DNA of 64,000 nt. Origin: Symbiodinium natans (lineage: Eukaryota; Sar; Dinophyceae; Suessiales; Symbiodiniaceae). The notes below the pieces were generated by a model. It was not told the DNA's origin. It saw nothing but the letters and a program-made list of their open reading frames with translations, and ran no database searches. This document shows, in pieces, positions 29,609 to 41,600 of this stretch. The stretch spans positions 239,001-303,000 of the forward strand of contig CAJNDS010002682.1 in NCBI GenBank assembly GCA_905221605.1, written 5' to 3'. Position numbers and translations under genes: made by a program. How positions within the stretch are numbered: position 1 is the first letter of the stretch; each line of letters begins with the position of its first letter.

Positions 29609-32600
29609 GCCTGTGATCCTTGACGTTCCCTTGGGATGCTCCCCCTTATACTAACAGTCCTTCAGTTATATATTTGGGGGTGGGGGTACTAAGAAACTGT
29701 TAGTATAAGGGGGAACATCCCAAACGTTCCCTGTTGCAGTCTTGCTCTCTACATGAGCTGCAACCTTGAAGACAACGCAGGCGATGAAGGCCATGAAGGC
29801 GCTTTGCACACCGCCGATTCGGGGTCCGCTCAAATGCTGATAGGCGTTTGCGGTTCTGGGGGTGAACTGGAAATGAGTTTAAAGTTCTGTGCCAAGTACC
29901 GGCCGAAAACCCCCTATCTAGCTATCTGAGGGTTTTTGTGTGCTGAGTTCAGTTCGTTGTGCTGCCACAGCGTTTGACGGTCAATGGGTTCGAATGGTTT
30001 TGGGCGTGGGTACTATCCTAATGGCTCCTATGCAATGCTTTTTTGGGTAGCATACTGTAACTCCTTGTACCCACGCTAAAAGAAAAGGAAGTACTACATT
30101 AGGGTCTAGATCACTACACACCCTACACCATACACCCCAAACCTAAGGATCCTAAACAGACAGCCGGTAAGGATTTGTGCCTCCACGCTTCGCATATTTC
30201 AAGATCCTGAGCAAGAGCCCGACAATCCCTTCATGGGAGGGGCCTTTCCCAAGATGTCCCGAGGACGACGATGGCAGTGGATTGCTTGAGGGTTAGCCGC
30301 AACAAAGAAAGCTGTACCTGGCAGGCCATGAAAGCAATGAAGGCCATGAAGGCAAGCTGCATTTGTGTGGTGGGCAGAGTTTTCGGATGCAGTTGGAAGT
30401 GGACTTTTTTGGGTTGAGAGAACCGCCCATATTGTCAGAATTCGTTTTGTTCTTGGGAAATATGGCGGATCAGGGATAGAACGGTTTCGAGTTCGGGCCG
30501 TCTTCTCGCCGAGAACGGAAGTCTTGCAGCAGCCCTGCGAAAGCGAGGTGTGCTGCACTGAGCCAAACATACCCTAAACCCGAAACCCTAAACCCTAAAT
30601 CCCAAACCCTAACGGCCCGAAACCCACAATGGGGGGGTAGTGACCCTCGGCCTCGACAGGCCATGAAGGCAATGAAAGCCATGAAGGCAAGGGGGATCGC
30701 ACGGAGTCTCTGGGTTAGTGACCGGTTTAGGGTTTAGGGTATTTAGGGTTTAAGGTTTTGGGTTTAGGGTGTAGGGTGTAGGGTTTTGGGCTTGCTTTAA
30801 GCGCTGTAGGGCAAGCCATGGAAAAGCTTTGGCTTCTTTAGCCTTGCGGGCTCGTCAGGCGATGAAGAAGGCGGACGATGAGGAAGCCCCGATGAAGAGC
30901 ATGAAGAGCATGAAGGCAATGAAGGCTCTCGAATCGAATCCCAAGGGTCCAACCCCCCCCCCCCCCCCCCTCACCCCCCCCCCCCCCCCCTCTGCCCTTG
31001 CCCCTGGCTGGCAGTCGTAGAGCATGACACACGTGCTCCAGCTATTCAGAGAACTCTGAAGTCCCAAACCCACCGTGAAGTATAGGCAGAGTGTCACTCG
31101 GTCAGGGAGTCGGGAGGTGCGAGTCTGGGTGCCCGGTAAAATCACAAAAGCCCTCAGTCCCACAAAGAACGCCCAACAGGCCCTATTCAACCACCTAAGC
31201 CCTTCCACGCGGACTTAAATCCGACAAGAAGTACGCCCTGCGGCCCTGTAGCATCCGTACAACCCACAACCTACAAACCCTACTTAAAGGTTCATGGCAC
31301 TTATTAACCAGTGTAACTGTACTTCTAACCCAGTCATAAGCCTCTTAAGCGCCCTAATATGGCTATAAGTACCGTGACAAGAACAGTTATAATTGGTAAG
31401 CATGGCCCCCGTGGAATCGGCCGCGTGTTTGTGGGAGAGGCGATGAAGGCCATGAAAGCGATGAAGGTGCCAGCTTGGTCCGGGTGTTTTGGGGCTTTGG
31501 GGGCTTTTAGGTTTCAGGGCTGTAGGGATTGGGGTTTTGCATGGCTTTCGGGCTGCGCAAATTGTACTAAACAGGGCATATCTACCTCCGAAAAAATAAC
31601 AGAGGAGGTTCGGAAGCTTTAGAGCGCTTGATGCGGAGGGACTCCCAGAAAAAAAGCGCGATGGCATCCCCCTTGCCCTGGACTGGTGGGTTGGTGGCCT
31701 GCAGTCTAAGGTAGTTGAGGGGGTCTCGGAGTTGCTGGGCTGGCAGAGACCCCCTCTTTCTGCAGGCAATGAAAGCCATGAAGGCGATGAAGGCGATGAA
31801 GGCAGGCTTCTCCGATGCCGCCTAAACCCAAAACCCAAAACCCAAAACCCTAAACCCTAAACCCTAAACCCTAAACCCTAAACCCTAAACCCGGCGAGCC
31901 CTGAACCCTGGGCTGAGGCAATGAAGGCGATGAAGTGAGCAGTTCTGGCACGCCACGTTTCCAGGGGCACCTGTCAGGTCCCTAGGGCCTGCCTCCCAAC
32001 TGCCAGACGCGGCCTCCGCCTGTACAGGAAAAGAGTCCGGATAGCCCAAAACCCCTTTGTTAAGCAAGATTCCTTAATAAAAGCATATCGTGACCCTTAG
32101 TATGATTTAAGGAAATATTCCTTAATGAAGGGGTATTGGGCTCTTTGGGAATCCGAAGCGTCAGGCGGTTTTGGGGTTCAGGGTTCAGGCGGAATCTCCT
32201 GTGTCTTGGGAGGGGCCGGGGTGTTTGCACCCACCTATGCAAGTTTTCATGGGTTACGGCGATTCGGGGTTTGGCTCAAGAATTGTGCGATGCCGAGGTG
32301 GATATGCAAGATTAAGCCCTAAACCCTAAACCTTTGGCTTTTGTCAGGTTGTCGGCTCTTCCAAAGATAGTAAGCTATTCAGGCGGGTGTCAGGACTGTA
32401 GGTGGCTTTTCGGGACCGGAACACAGCCTGCAGTTTTGTATCTATGGGACGAAACAATCAAAGTCTCGATTTACAGAAAAGAAGTTCGCATGTGACGACA
32501 AAAGAAGTCCCCCAGCACAGTTCACCACGAGCAAACCAACATGAAAGCAAACGCCATCCCTAAATCCCAAACTCCTCAACTCCTCAGGAAGGCAAGCTTC

Positions 32601-35600
32601 GCTTACTGACTTCCATCAGCAAAAAACATCCCTCAACCCTGAGCCCCAAAGCCGACCCGGAGCTCATGAACACTTCAAGGCAGTCTTGATTGCTTGCCAG
32701 GTGTGTTGTGGGTAACGCCCACATAAAACCGTAGTCATAACTATTCATTGACCCCCCAAGTAAAGCCCACATACCCGAACCCCTAAACCCCAAACCCTAC
32801 AAACCCGAAACCTGGTATAACCCTCGCTGGACCAGGCAGGCGGAAACCCCGACGAGGCACTCAGCACCCTGCGCAAGCGACCTGCGCTCAGTTCTTTTTG
32901 TTGGGGGGGTTCAGGGTTTGGGGGGGTTTAGGGTTTAGGGTTTGGGGTTTGGGGTTTAGGGTTTAGGGTTTGGGGTTTACAGTTTCGGGACCTTATGTCA
33001 TCTCTTGAAGGCTTCTGTTGGGGGAGTATTAATGGCTGCCTTCAGTGTCGCCCACTAAACGGAACCCTGAAAACCGCCCAGTATTTTGGGTGGTAAGTGT
33101 ACAGGGCTTAGACTGAGATTTAATGGTTGCTAATTGCAGTGAGAGCGGGGGCGGGAGGGGTGGGTGTGGGCTGGCACTGTAGCCCTGAGAAACTCGCGCA
33201 TTCTTGCTGCAACTCTTCTAGGCGGGTTTAGGGCTTAGAGTCTTCGGGCTCCCCCACCCCCCTACGCCCTAAGTCCTGCACACCCTAACCCGCCCCCCAA
33301 AGCAAGGAGCGGCTCCCGCTTGCAACGAGGCAGGGAGAGTTGCGGTTGAGGGGTGAGGGTTGAGGGTTGAGGGTTTAGGGTTTAGGGTTTAGGGTCTAGG
33401 GCGCGAGGGCTTACAGGTGGTTTGGGTCCGGGGTTTGGGTTTGGGGCTCATGGTCCCCCTGGCCTTGCTACTTCCTCATGAAAGCACTACTAGGGCTTAA
33501 GGTTTTCACGTGATCAGCTCCATAAACTAGTGAGCACTTCTTTGCACCCGATATGCTAGAGCTACGGTACCCAAAAGATGAAGGGGAGCGCGGAAGATGT
33601 AACAAAGGTTGGTTCGAGAGGTTACGGCTGTGATGCCTTGTTTCTGAAGGATGCAGGTGTGACACTCTTGAACTAAGGAAGACGTAGGCCTTATGCCGAT
33701 CTTTCGGGTGAGTACTCGTAGTCTATGGGGCAGGGCGTTTCTGCATGTGGGGCGGCTGGGAGCATCATCTGCCGGAGCGTGAACCGCCTAAAGCTCTTAA
33801 ATGCCGAAAGGCTCAAGCCACGAACACGGAGCTCTGAGACCACGACGCTCCCCCTGAAGCCTGAAATCCCTCAAGCCAGAAGCTCGGCGGACTTCGGGAT
33901 ATTTCGTCTTCCCCCCTTGTATGAGGTTTTACAGAGGATCCTATTGGGGAATACCTCATTAATCAGAAGGCTTAAAGGGCCAACCGGACCAATAACCCCA
34001 AACCCCAAACCCCAAACCCGAAACCCCAAACCCCAAGCCCCAAACCCTAAACCCTAAACCCTGAGCCCTGAGCCCTGGACCCTGGACCCTGAACCCCAAG
34101 CCCCAAACCCCAAACCCCAAACCCCAAACCCCAAACCCCAGACCCCAAACCCCAAACCCCAAACCCAAACCCCAAACCCCAAACCCCAAACCCCAAACCC
34201 CAAACCCCAAACCCCAAACCCCAAACCCCAAACCCCAAACCCTAAACCCTAAACCCTAAACCCTAAACGGGTCTAAACCCTGAACCCCAAACCCCAAACC
34301 CTAAACCCTAAACCCTAAACCCTAAACCCTAAACCCTAAACCCTAAACCCTAAACCCTGGAGAGGCTGAATCGCCTGAGACGAAGAGGTCCAAGGCGACC
34401 TTCGAGGTCCCGAGACAAGGGGAGGGGAAGAAAAACCCTAACCCCTTCTTTAGGGTTTAGGGTTTAGGGTTTAGGGTTTAGGGTTTAGGGTTTAGGGTTT
34501 AGGGTTTAGGGTTTAGGGTTTAGGGTTTCGGGTTTCGGGTTTCGGGTTTCGGGTTTAAGGTTTCCCCTGAAGCCTACAATGGCCCCGAATGGGCCCGGTT
34601 GGGTATGCCTCCCTGGTGCCGCAGCGCGCCAAACCGGAACTTCCAAATCCGATGGGGTTTAGGGTTTAGGGTTTGGGGTTTAGGGTTCAGGGTTCAGGGT
34701 TTAGGGTTTAAGGTTCAAGCTTTGAGGTGGTAACTGTTTCTTTCAGTGCCATGATAAACGGTCCGACAGTTTACCCCACTTTGCCGTAGGTTGTGGTGGT
34801 CACTCGAGCCGGCAACGGGCGTGTCCCTTCAGTGGATCCTAAATCAGAGCCCCCGAAAAACTAACCCTAAACTCCAAACCCTAATGACCGTAATGCTAAA
34901 TGAGCAAGCGCCAAAACTCCCAGCCATTCAAGTAAGTAAGGGGTGGACACGAGTGCCCAAAACCCTGTAAAGCGATGGGAACACCTGAAACGCGACACCC
35001 CTGAGTTAATGGGCTATAGCCTTGATATTCCCAAAGCGACACCTGCAGACATCAAGCGTGGATAACTGATGCTAAAACCCTGCACAGCGATGGGAACACT
35101 TGAAAAGTGACAACCTCATGTTGCGTCCATTCGTTACGCAAGCCGGTTCGGCAGTCGCCTTAAATCCTGGACTCTCAGGCCCCTGTGAAAAAGATAACCC
35201 CCCCCCCCCCCCCCCCCTACCCCCCCCCCCCCCCCATTTCCCCCCCCCTCTCCTTTTCCCCCCACACCCCCCCCCCCCCCCCCAAACTTAAGCCGTGCAA
35301 ACCCTCAAACAGAGCAACCCTTGCCCTAACGTCAAAGATTGAACCCAGAAGTTCAAAACTCTTAAACAATGCTCAAAACTTGCTTTGCCAAAAGCCCTGA
35401 AAGCCCTAAGACCCCAGTTCAACTCTCAACCCTCAAACCGCTCTATATCATATCCTAAACCCTAAGTCCTAAACCCTAAATAACCCTAAACACTAAGTCC
35501 TAAACCCTAAACCCTAGATCTTCTACCAGGTCGAAGGTCTGCCCTGCAGAGCTGTTGGCTCGCGACTGTGCGCCTGCGGGCAGAAGGGTTCCGGATATTG

Positions 35601-38600
35601 TTTGGCGTCCTTGGGGTTCTTGTGTAGTCTTAGGGTTCTTGCAATTCTTCGGGTTTCTTGCAAGTCTTGGGTTTCTTGCAATTCATGGGGTTCTTGCAAA
35701 TCTTAGGGTTTGAGGTTTTTTTTTAGGACTCACAGGCATCTTGGGGTTTATTGGCTTCCAAGGGATTCCAGAGTTAAGGTTTACCGTTGCGTGGACGCGT
35801 GGATTCTGTGTTGCTGCGCGGAAGACGGCTTGCGGTGACCTGAAACCGCCCAACTCGCCAACCCGCTACCCTCCCTGATGGCCTCCAGTCCGATAAACCC
35901 TACACCCTAAATGGCTGAACCCTGCTAACCCTGGCCCTAACTTCAAAACCCCTCAGAAACTCTAAGAACTCAATTCTCGAGCCCTCTGCCCCGAAATTTC
36001 CCAAAATGAACGGGCCCCAAACTCAAAGTCCTCTAAACCACAGATGCCAAGCATTCCTCAACTGTTCGCATTTTGGGTTTGGGGCTTATTTGGGGGTTTA
36101 CGAAAATAGGGGACCCCAAAAATAGACCCCAAATAGAAGGATGCCCTTATAATGAGGACCTCAATAAGGTACCCCTATTCTCGGAAACCACCATGTGGAA
36201 GTGTTGCCACAGGATTCTGCATCTGCCCCGTCTGGGTGTAGATGGCCTCAGCCCCAGCCAACGCGACATGATCTGGGTGCCACTGTTTGTTCTTGTTCCA
36301 AACCCTAAACCCTAAACCCTAAACCCTAAACCCTAAACCCTAAACCCTAAACCCTAAACCCTAAACCCTAAACCCTAAACCCTATAAACCCTAAGCTTTA
36401 AACCCTAAACGCTAAGCCACCTCCGCCGTCCTAAGCGGCCCCTTTTGTAGGCGAGCTTGCTGTCAACCGGGGCCCCTACTGCGGAACCATCTCCATGTGA
36501 AGTAGGGTTCCTGCTACGTTTTTCGTGGTTAGTTCAGGGTTCAGGGTTCAGGGTTCAGGGTTTAGGGTTTAGGGTAAGCAAGATCTACTGCCTTCAGAGC
36601 CCGCACAGCAGCCGACTCTGTCCAGCTAACATGATCCAGTTGTCTTAGGTTTACCCCTCAGCCTTAGACCCATAGGGCTTTGAGGGCATGTATAGGGTTT
36701 ATGGGGCTTCGGGTCCGGTTTTGGCGAAGCCATGCATGAATCTACACCTCAAAGACTGAAGCCTCAAACCTGAAGACCCGAATACAGCTCCCAAAAAGCT
36801 TTAAACCCTAAACAACGAAGCACTATCCAAGTGCAGGTGCCTACCTCATGAATGAGCACGCTACGTACCATACATGCCGTAGTTGCTGTATATGCAATAC
36901 GCGCCATAAGCACTCCTTGCCGAACAAATGTGTGAATGAGGCCACGATGTTTCTCAGAGGGTTTCTCATGATACCCGCCCGTTCTTCCTAAACCGGCGAG
37001 GTCCGCCGGTCGGAAAGACCCGCAAAGACGGCAGTATGCTCCTGGAGGTCGACGAATGGGCAGGAGGCTCAGCCAAGGGTTTAGGGTTTAGGGTTCAGGG
37101 TTTTGGGTTTAGGGTTTAGGGTTTGCGAATCCTAGAAATGGTAAGCAGTGGGAGTCTCCTGGTCCTTTTTGGACGCTTGCGGGTCTGGGGTCGTAGACAC
37201 CTTCAACCTTATAGCACACCTTGATCTCTCAGAGTGGGGTGGTTGGATGTTTGAGGGGTTTTGGTGGTTGAGGCGGTTGGACCTAGATCCCTTGGGTTTT
37301 CGAATTTACGGCTTTGGCTGCACAAGAAGCTGTGAGAGCTTAGCGTTGAGGGATTTGGGGTCTTGCACCTTCACGGGTAGAGATATACGTGTGGCATGGG
37401 GGTGAGAAGTACCCCTCCTTGGTAGGATAAGGGGGACCCTTAAAAGGGAACCCCTTCTGAACCCTCTTCTGGCTCTCTTAAAAAGGGACCTTATTCAGAG
37501 GGTCTATATCCCCAAGGGTCCCCCTAATCCTATCCCCTAACCCCTAAGCAAGGCGACAACCAGCTGCAACTGTAGCTGTCCCTCTTGCAACCCCTACAGC
37601 TGCCGATCAAGCGGCAAAAGGTGCTTGGCGTTTCCCAGATTGTTGGGCCTAAACTAAACTTACTCATACTATCCCTTTAGGGTCCCTATATAATTCTACT
37701 CTAATAGCCCCCCCAAAACCCTATTCTAATTATTCAGGCCCCTAAACTACGCCCTCTCCCAGATACGCGAGCTATTCGACGCCGCCCCTCCGCGCGCCGA
37801 GCCTTCCAGCCGGACGGCCAGACCTTTCCTGAACCCCTGAACCCCTAAACCCTGAACCATGAACCCTACTAAACCCTAAACCCTAAACCCTGAACCCTGA
37901 ACCCTGAACCCTGAACCCTGAGCCCTGAGCCCTGAGCCCTGAGCCCTGAGCCCTGAGCCCTGAGCCCTGAGCCCTGAGCCCTGAGCCCTGAGCCTTGAGC
38001 CCTAACCCGTATAAACCTTCGACACTAATCTCTAAACCCTACACCCCAACTGTAGTCCCGGGCGGCTTCACACTTGAAACCCTAGCATTACGATGGATGG
38101 CGAAGGGGGAGGGGGATGTTTTGTAGTCGAGGGCGGGTTGCATGCTTGAGGTTTGGATGTTTTCGTGTCATTCTTCGGGTTGCCTTGGTACTTGCATGCA
38201 ACTCTTGGCTCCAGGATAAATGTCGTAAACCCTAAACCCTAAACCCTAAACCCTAAACCCTAAACCCTAAACCCTAAACCCTAAACCCTAAACATCGTGT
38301 TTTCTTTGAGGGGGGCGAAGGGAAAGGCTTGGGCGCCTAAAGGAAGGTAAAATTGCATCCCCGACAACCGCTGCAAGAGTTTAAATACTAGACTGATAAG
38401 AGGTTCTTGTGGTCAGGCGCGGTGGCAATTTCAGAAATCGAGCACTAGGGTACAGCTACCCACGGGAGCCTCATACGGTACGGTAGAACTGACTCTCTGC
38501 CCCCACTGAAATGTCCAGTGCGTAGCATGAAATCCTAGCCCGAAACCCTAAACCCCAAACCCTAAACCCTAAACCCCAAACCCTAAACCCTAAACCCCGA

Positions 38601-41600
38601 ACCCCGAACCGCGAACCCGAAGCTTACATGCGGCGTTCCAGGCCCAGATGGCTTTGACGTGAGCGCGGCCGTAGAGGCCCTGAGTGCGGAGAGGCTCCGG
38701 GTTTAGGGTTTAGGGCTTGGGGTTCAGGGTTTAGGGTTTAGGGTTTAGGGTTTAGGGTTTAGGGTTTAGGGTTTAGGGTTTAGGGTTTAGGGTTTAGGGT
38801 TTAGGGTTTAGGGTTTAGGGTTTAGGGTTAGGTTTAGGGTTTAGGGTTTAGGGTTTAGGGTTTAGGGTTTAGGGTTTAGGGTTTAGGGTAGGGTTTAGGG
38901 TTTAGGGGTTAGGGTTCAGGGGGTTCGGATTTGCTGTTGGGGCGTGCGGCGTCAGTGCTTAGCGAGATTTGTTGTCGTTGCCGGCGCTTTCGCGCTGTAA
39001 TTGTGGCCGTTCTAAGCCAGAGGCCCCTTCTTCTGATGCATACGATGATTACGAGACCCCTCAACAGACCCCAAAAAATCACAAAAAACGCTTATTTGGA
39101 GCCATCCTCGTAGAGCCAAAAAAGGGTTCCAACATTCTCCCCTAAAGCAGACAAAGTAGCCGGCCATAGCTAGCTACAGCTCTTCTACTCGACAACCCTA
39201 CTTCTACACTAGCGAGACACCCAAAAAACCCTGCCACGAACTCAAACAACGAGGCCCTGGCTGTGGCAGGGCTTTGCGACCCAGCAGGAGGCCAACTCCC
39301 CCCCCCCCCCCCGGAATCCCCCTTGAACCCGCTTAGGGGCTAAGGGGTGGCGACTTTGAGACCTAGGGGCATGGGTTTTGTGGGATTTACGGTGTGGGGC
39401 CCTTGTTCCCTCTTTTGGAGGGGTGGTTGGGTTGTAAACCCCTTTAAGCAGCGAAGGTGTACCGTTATTCCTGGGAACGAGATATGCGGCCGCTCACGTC
39501 TTGGGGATGGAGATGAAGGGGAATTTGGGCCTTCAGGGGCTTGAGCCTGAACCCTAACCCTAAACCCTAAACCCTAAACCCCAAACCCCAAACCCTAAAC
39601 CCTAAACCCTAAAGCGTCTTTGTGATTCACCTTTTCCGGCTTTGGCGCTTCTCACGGGGGCAGGTGATGCAGGCTGCCGCCGAGCTGGATGGCCTCCGCG
39701 AGCGAGGGGCCCATGCATCCCTGCCTTGTCGGGCTTCGGGGCTGTATGTACTTGGGTTTAGGGTTTAGGGTTTAGGGTTTGGGTTTAGGGTTTAGGGTTT
39801 AGGGTTTAGGGTTTAGGGTTTAGGGATTAGGTTGCGTTTCTGATAGAATGATAGAATGTAGGCGCCTGAAGGAATGATTCGCATCAGGGTTCTTGATTTG
39901 TTGGGCTGTTTTTTTGGCCTGCAGCATATGAACTTTCCACCACGAACCCTAAACCCTAAACCCTAAACCCTAAACCCTAAACCCTAAACCCTAAACCCTA
40001 AACCCTAACCCCAAACATGAGCCCTACATCCATGCCTGTTCGGACGCCCAGGCGAGGTGTGCTGAAGGCTGCCAATGCTGACACCACGGGCGCGCAGAAG
40101 GTCACAACGCGGCCACGCATGAGCTGTTCGGGTTTAGGGTTAGGGTTTAGGGTTTAGGGTTTAGGGCTATAGGGTTTAGGGTTATTAGGTTTTAGGGTTT
40201 AGAGATAGAGGGTTCAGAGATCCGAGGATGAACCCCCTCAGCACCTACACTCGGAACCCCTCGTCGCGTGTCAGGCTCGCAGCGACAGGGTCGCGTTTCT
40301 TGAGGCGGCCGGGCTCAATGCAGGGTTTAGGGCTTAGGGAGCTTAGGGTTTCAGATGTCGGGCGTTTGCAGCCCCTACTTCTGAAAGGTTTGTAAAGAAA
40401 GTTTCCCAAAAGAGTTAAAAGTTTTGACCCTGAACCTACCTGAGCCCTTCTGGGGTTTAGCCAGCCGATCAGGGTAGAGGGTAGAGGGCTTCAGGTTTAG
40501 GACTTTCAGAGGCTGGCGGTTGTACGAGAATAAGACACCCCCTATTACAGACCCTCAACAAGTAGGATCCCTTATAACAAGGACCCAATAGCCCAAAACC
40601 CTTGCTCCCAATCGAGGGCGCTACTTGACCCTCAAGCAGACCCCCAGCCTGTGGTCCCCAATTACTCTGTGGTAAGGTTTAGGGCTTAGGGCTTAGGGCT
40701 TAGGGCTTAGGGCTTAGGGCTTAGGGCTTAGGGCTTAGGGCTTAGGGCTTAGGGCTTAGGGCTTAGGGCTTAGGGCTTAGGGCTTAGGGCTTAGGGCTTA
40801 GGGCTTAGGGCTTAGGGCTTAGGGCTTAGGGCTTAGGGCTTAGGGCTTAGGGCTTAGGGCTTAGGGCTTAGGGCTTAGCGTTTAGGGTTTAGGGTGTAGG
40901 GTGTAGGGTGTAGGGTTTAGGGTTTAGGGTTTAGGGTTTGAAGTTGGGGATTAGTAGGGTTTTTCGTACGGAGCTCTCTTTGCCATCTGGTGCGCCGCCC
41001 TCAGCAGCAGGAGTGGCTTTGCGTCGCACATGTCCCCCCGACAGAACTTTAGGGGTCGCAGCTCTAGCACACATGTTCGGCATGTGCGTGTGTGACATTT
41101 TTCTTCCGATGTTTTGAGCCTCAAAACAGTGGTAGATTTCTGACTGTTTCCTGAAAAAGGTGCGATAACAGCAAACAAAAGCCCGACCCTTCCACCAGGC
41201 CTGACCCCCCTCAGCCCGCTCGAACCCCAAACCCTAAACCCTAAACCCAAACCAACAATCCTCCGCGCCCCAGCTGGACGACGACAAGCCCCAGCACTGT
41301 TTGCGGCTATTTCGGCGTATGGAGGCTGGGGTTTAGGGCTTCAGGCCTTTAGGGTTTAGGGTTAGGGGGGGGTTCGGATTTAGGGTTTTAGGGTTTAAGG
41401 GGTTTAGGGGGGTCTATGGCGCTTTTTGGTTCAGAACCTTGAAAACCCAAACCTACACATTTCGCAACTTATCTGCGATGGCCTACCAAAAGGTCGGCGT
41501 GTTGATTAAGGCAGGATCTAGTGTGCAGCTGTTCGGCGCTGAACGCTTGGCTTTTGACGGAACTGCAAACAAGCGGCCTTCCGAAAAGCAGAAATTCATT

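Noticed and set aside
31284-31838. 184-codon open frame on the - strand
   Set aside because: It is antisense to two Met-Lys-Ala exons and a family B palindrome; no coding signal of its own.
36221-36300. Candidate exon reading ILHLPRLGVDGLSPSQRD
   Set aside because: Coding-like and preceded by CCACAG, but no donor keeps phase with both neighbouring exons. It could be an alternative exon.
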